Origin: Gallionellaceae bacterium
GTDB taxonomy: Bacteria > Pseudomonadota > Gammaproteobacteria > Burkholderiales > Gallionellaceae
DNA: 5,793 nucleotides
Assembly (NCBI GenBank): GCA_030690855.1
Contig: JAUYFR010000008.1
Coordinates: 1 to 5,793, forward strand
Direction of reading: 5' to 3'
Part shown: one piece after another, positions 4,459 through 5,793 of the stretch
Numbering within the stretch: position 1 is the first letter of the stretch
Layout of the letters: each line of letters begins with the position of its first letter
The notes under the pieces: model-generated
What the model was told of the DNA's origin: nothing
The model's input: only the letters and a program-made list of their open reading frames with translations
The model's database searches: none
Program-made: the position numbers and the translations under genes

Positions 4459-5793
4459 ATGAAATCCGTAGCTCATGCGCTCACCATTAAAACTAAGCTA
4501 TCACTCGTTATTTTGATTGTGATGCTTGGTTTGCTCATCCTCTCTGCATTTGCGTTGTACACCGAAAAAACCTCTCTGCTCGAAGATCGACAGGTGAAAA
4601 CGCGTCATTTGGTTGAATCTGCGCACAGTATTTTGGTTCATTATTACGACCAACAAAGCAAAAGTATGTTGACTGAAGAGCAAGCCAAAGCGGCCGCGAT
4701 GGGCGTGATCAAATCTTTGCGTTATCAAGAAAAAGAATATTTCTGGATTAACGACATGACACCTCGTGTCGTGATGCATCCGATTAAACCAGAGCTGGAT
4801 GGTAAAGATGTCAGTGATACGAAAGATCCGACAGGCAAACAACTATTTGTGGAATTTGTGAAGGTGGTGAAAAAGGATGGCGCTGGTTTTGTAGCTTATA
4901 TGTGGCCGAAACCGGGGTTTGATAAGCCGGTACAAAAAATTTCTTACGTGAAAGGCTTTGCCCCATGGGGCTGGGTGATTGGATCGGGTATCTATATTGA
5001 TGACATTGACGCTATTTTTTGGAACACCACGCGTTGGATGATTGGCATTATTGCGGCGCTCTCGCTCATCGTATTTGCATTGCTACAAATCATTATTCGT
5101 AGCATCACGAACCCGCTGTCGGATATTCAAAATGCCATTAGGCGTATCCAAACCTCAAAAGATTTGTCGCAACGCGTGACCATCACGCGTCATGACGAGA
5201 TTGGTGATATTGGCGACTCGTTTAATCAAATGGTTGAGAGTTTTCAGCAAATTATTCACCGCGTAATTGAGGGTGTTTACGAAGTTCAGAAAGGTTCATC
5301 GCAGCTGTACCAGTCATCTAATCGCGTTTCTGAAAGTTCGCAAAAGCAAAGCGATGCTGCCGCTTCAATGGCCGCAGCGACTGAGGAAATGTTGACGAGC
5401 ATTGAACATGTCGCTGAGAACTCGCGCCATACCTATAGCATTGCGAATCAGTCAGGAGAGCTTTCCGCACAGGGGGAGCGAGCTGCGAGTGATACCGCAA
5501 TAGAAATGAGCAAAATTGCGGATGCCGTGAATATTTCTTCGGTCTCGATCACGCAACTGGGAGAAGAGTCGAAGCAAATTTCAGATATCGTTAAAACCAT
5601 CAAGGAAATCGCCGATCAAACCAATCTATTGGCACTCAATGCCGCGATTGAAGCGGCGCGTGCGGGTGAGCAGGGGCGTGGTTTCGCGGTAGTTGCAGAC
5701 GAAGTGCGTAAATTAGCCGAGCGCACTAGCAAATCGACGGTTGAAATTACTAGGATGATTGAAAAAATTCAGACTGAAACAAATGATGCCGTT
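4459..5793 (+). CDS. Methyl-accepting chemotaxis protein with periplasmic sCache_2 domain; C-terminus outside window
   Basis: The first 445 residues of an inner-membrane chemoreceptor that senses a small molecule in the periplasm and controls CheA through CheW. A cytoplasmic start is followed by membrane helix 1 (about 14-34) and a periplasmic single Cache domain (about 40-185) with the sCache_2 marks EYFWINDMTPRVVMHPIKPELDGK (93-116), DPTGKQLFVEFVKVVKKDGAGFV (123-145) and ISYVKGFAPWGWVIGSGIYIDD (161-182). Helix 2 (about 193-213) and a HAMP domain (about 213-267, with DEIGDIGDSFNQM) follow, then the signalling coiled coil up to the highly conserved hairpin tip (EIADQTNLLALNAAIEAARA, 383-402, and GFAVVADEVRKLAERT, 408-423). 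The descending arm continues off the window. The ATG follows AGGGG (4447-4451) at 7 bases. The ligand cannot be read from sequence; known sCache_2 receptors often bind small organic acids. The frame is intact to the window edge. Confidence 0.97.
   Translation, partial: MKSVAHALTIKTKLSLVILIVMLGLLILSAFALYTEKTSLLEDRQVKTRHLVESAHSILVHYYDQQSKSMLTEEQAKAAAMGVIKSLRYQEKEYFWINDMTPRVVMHPIKPELDGKDVSDTKDPTGKQLFVEFVKVVKKDGAGFVAYMWPKPGFDKPVQKISYVKGFAPWGWVIGSGIYIDDIDAIFWNTTRWMIGIIAALSLIVFALLQIIIRSITNPLSDIQNAIRRIQTSKDLSQRVTITRHDEIGDIGDSFNQMVESFQQIIHRVIEGVYEVQKGSSQLYQSSNRVSESSQKQSDAAASMAAATEEMLTSIEHVAENSRHTYSIANQSGELSAQGERAASDTAIEMSKIADAVNISSVSITQLGEESKQISDIVKTIKEIADQTNLLALNAAIEAARAGEQGRGFAVVADEVRKLAERTSKSTVEITRMIEKIQTETNDAV

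Noticed and set aside
4501..4842. 113-codon open frame on the minus strand within the chemoreceptor gene
   Set aside because: It is fully antisense to a well-supported sCache_2 domain, and its translation has no recognisable family or sensible composition.
4960..4971. 12-bp perfect palindrome GCCCCATGGGGC in the chemoreceptor gene
   Set aside because: It falls on conserved Cache-domain codons (Ala-Pro-Trp-Gly), so the protein sequence explains it.

Overview
The window looks like part of the chromosome of a flagellated Gram-negative proteobacterium, most likely a betaproteobacterium. This rests on the outer-membrane barrel, the flagellar sigma-28 promoter, the FlaG and sCache_2 chemoreceptor families and moderate GC content. 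Genus-level placement is inference and I do not commit to one. No rRNA, tRNA, mobile element or CRISPR array is visible.

Left half, minus strand, read from about 3523 down to 1: a compact gene run that looks like a metal (probably zinc) uptake operon. In transcription order it holds a small exported His/CxxC protein of the DUF2946 type (3218-3523), an outer-membrane beta-barrel of the family often labelled 'zinc-regulated TonB-dependent receptor' but with no room for a TonB plug (1970-3151), a ZnuA-like periplasmic binding protein (1055-1960), a ZnuB-like permease (294-1052), and the start of shikimate dehydrogenase AroE (1-281, cut by the window edge). The last four genes are separated by only 9, 2 and 12 bases, so they are very probably cotranscribed. 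No ZnuC ATPase gene lies between znuA and znuB. A hairpin with a short U-tract sits between the first gene and the barrel gene and may attenuate or partly terminate transcription.

Centre, about 3524-3700: a divergent control region. It holds an 18-bp near-perfect palindrome just upstream of the small exported protein, an AT-rich inverted repeat, and on the plus strand a near-consensus sigma-28 (FliA) promoter, TAAAGTTT-N11-GCCGATAG.

Right half, plus strand: the sigma-28 promoter precedes a 62-residue putative motility protein (3701-3889) and flaG (3936-4328), closed by a strong intrinsic terminator (4350-4386). A methyl-accepting chemotaxis protein with a periplasmic sCache_2 domain follows (4459 to the window edge). 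Metal acquisition and motility/chemotaxis modules are therefore arranged back to back. The sequence shows the head-to-head layout but does not show that the two sides are co-regulated.
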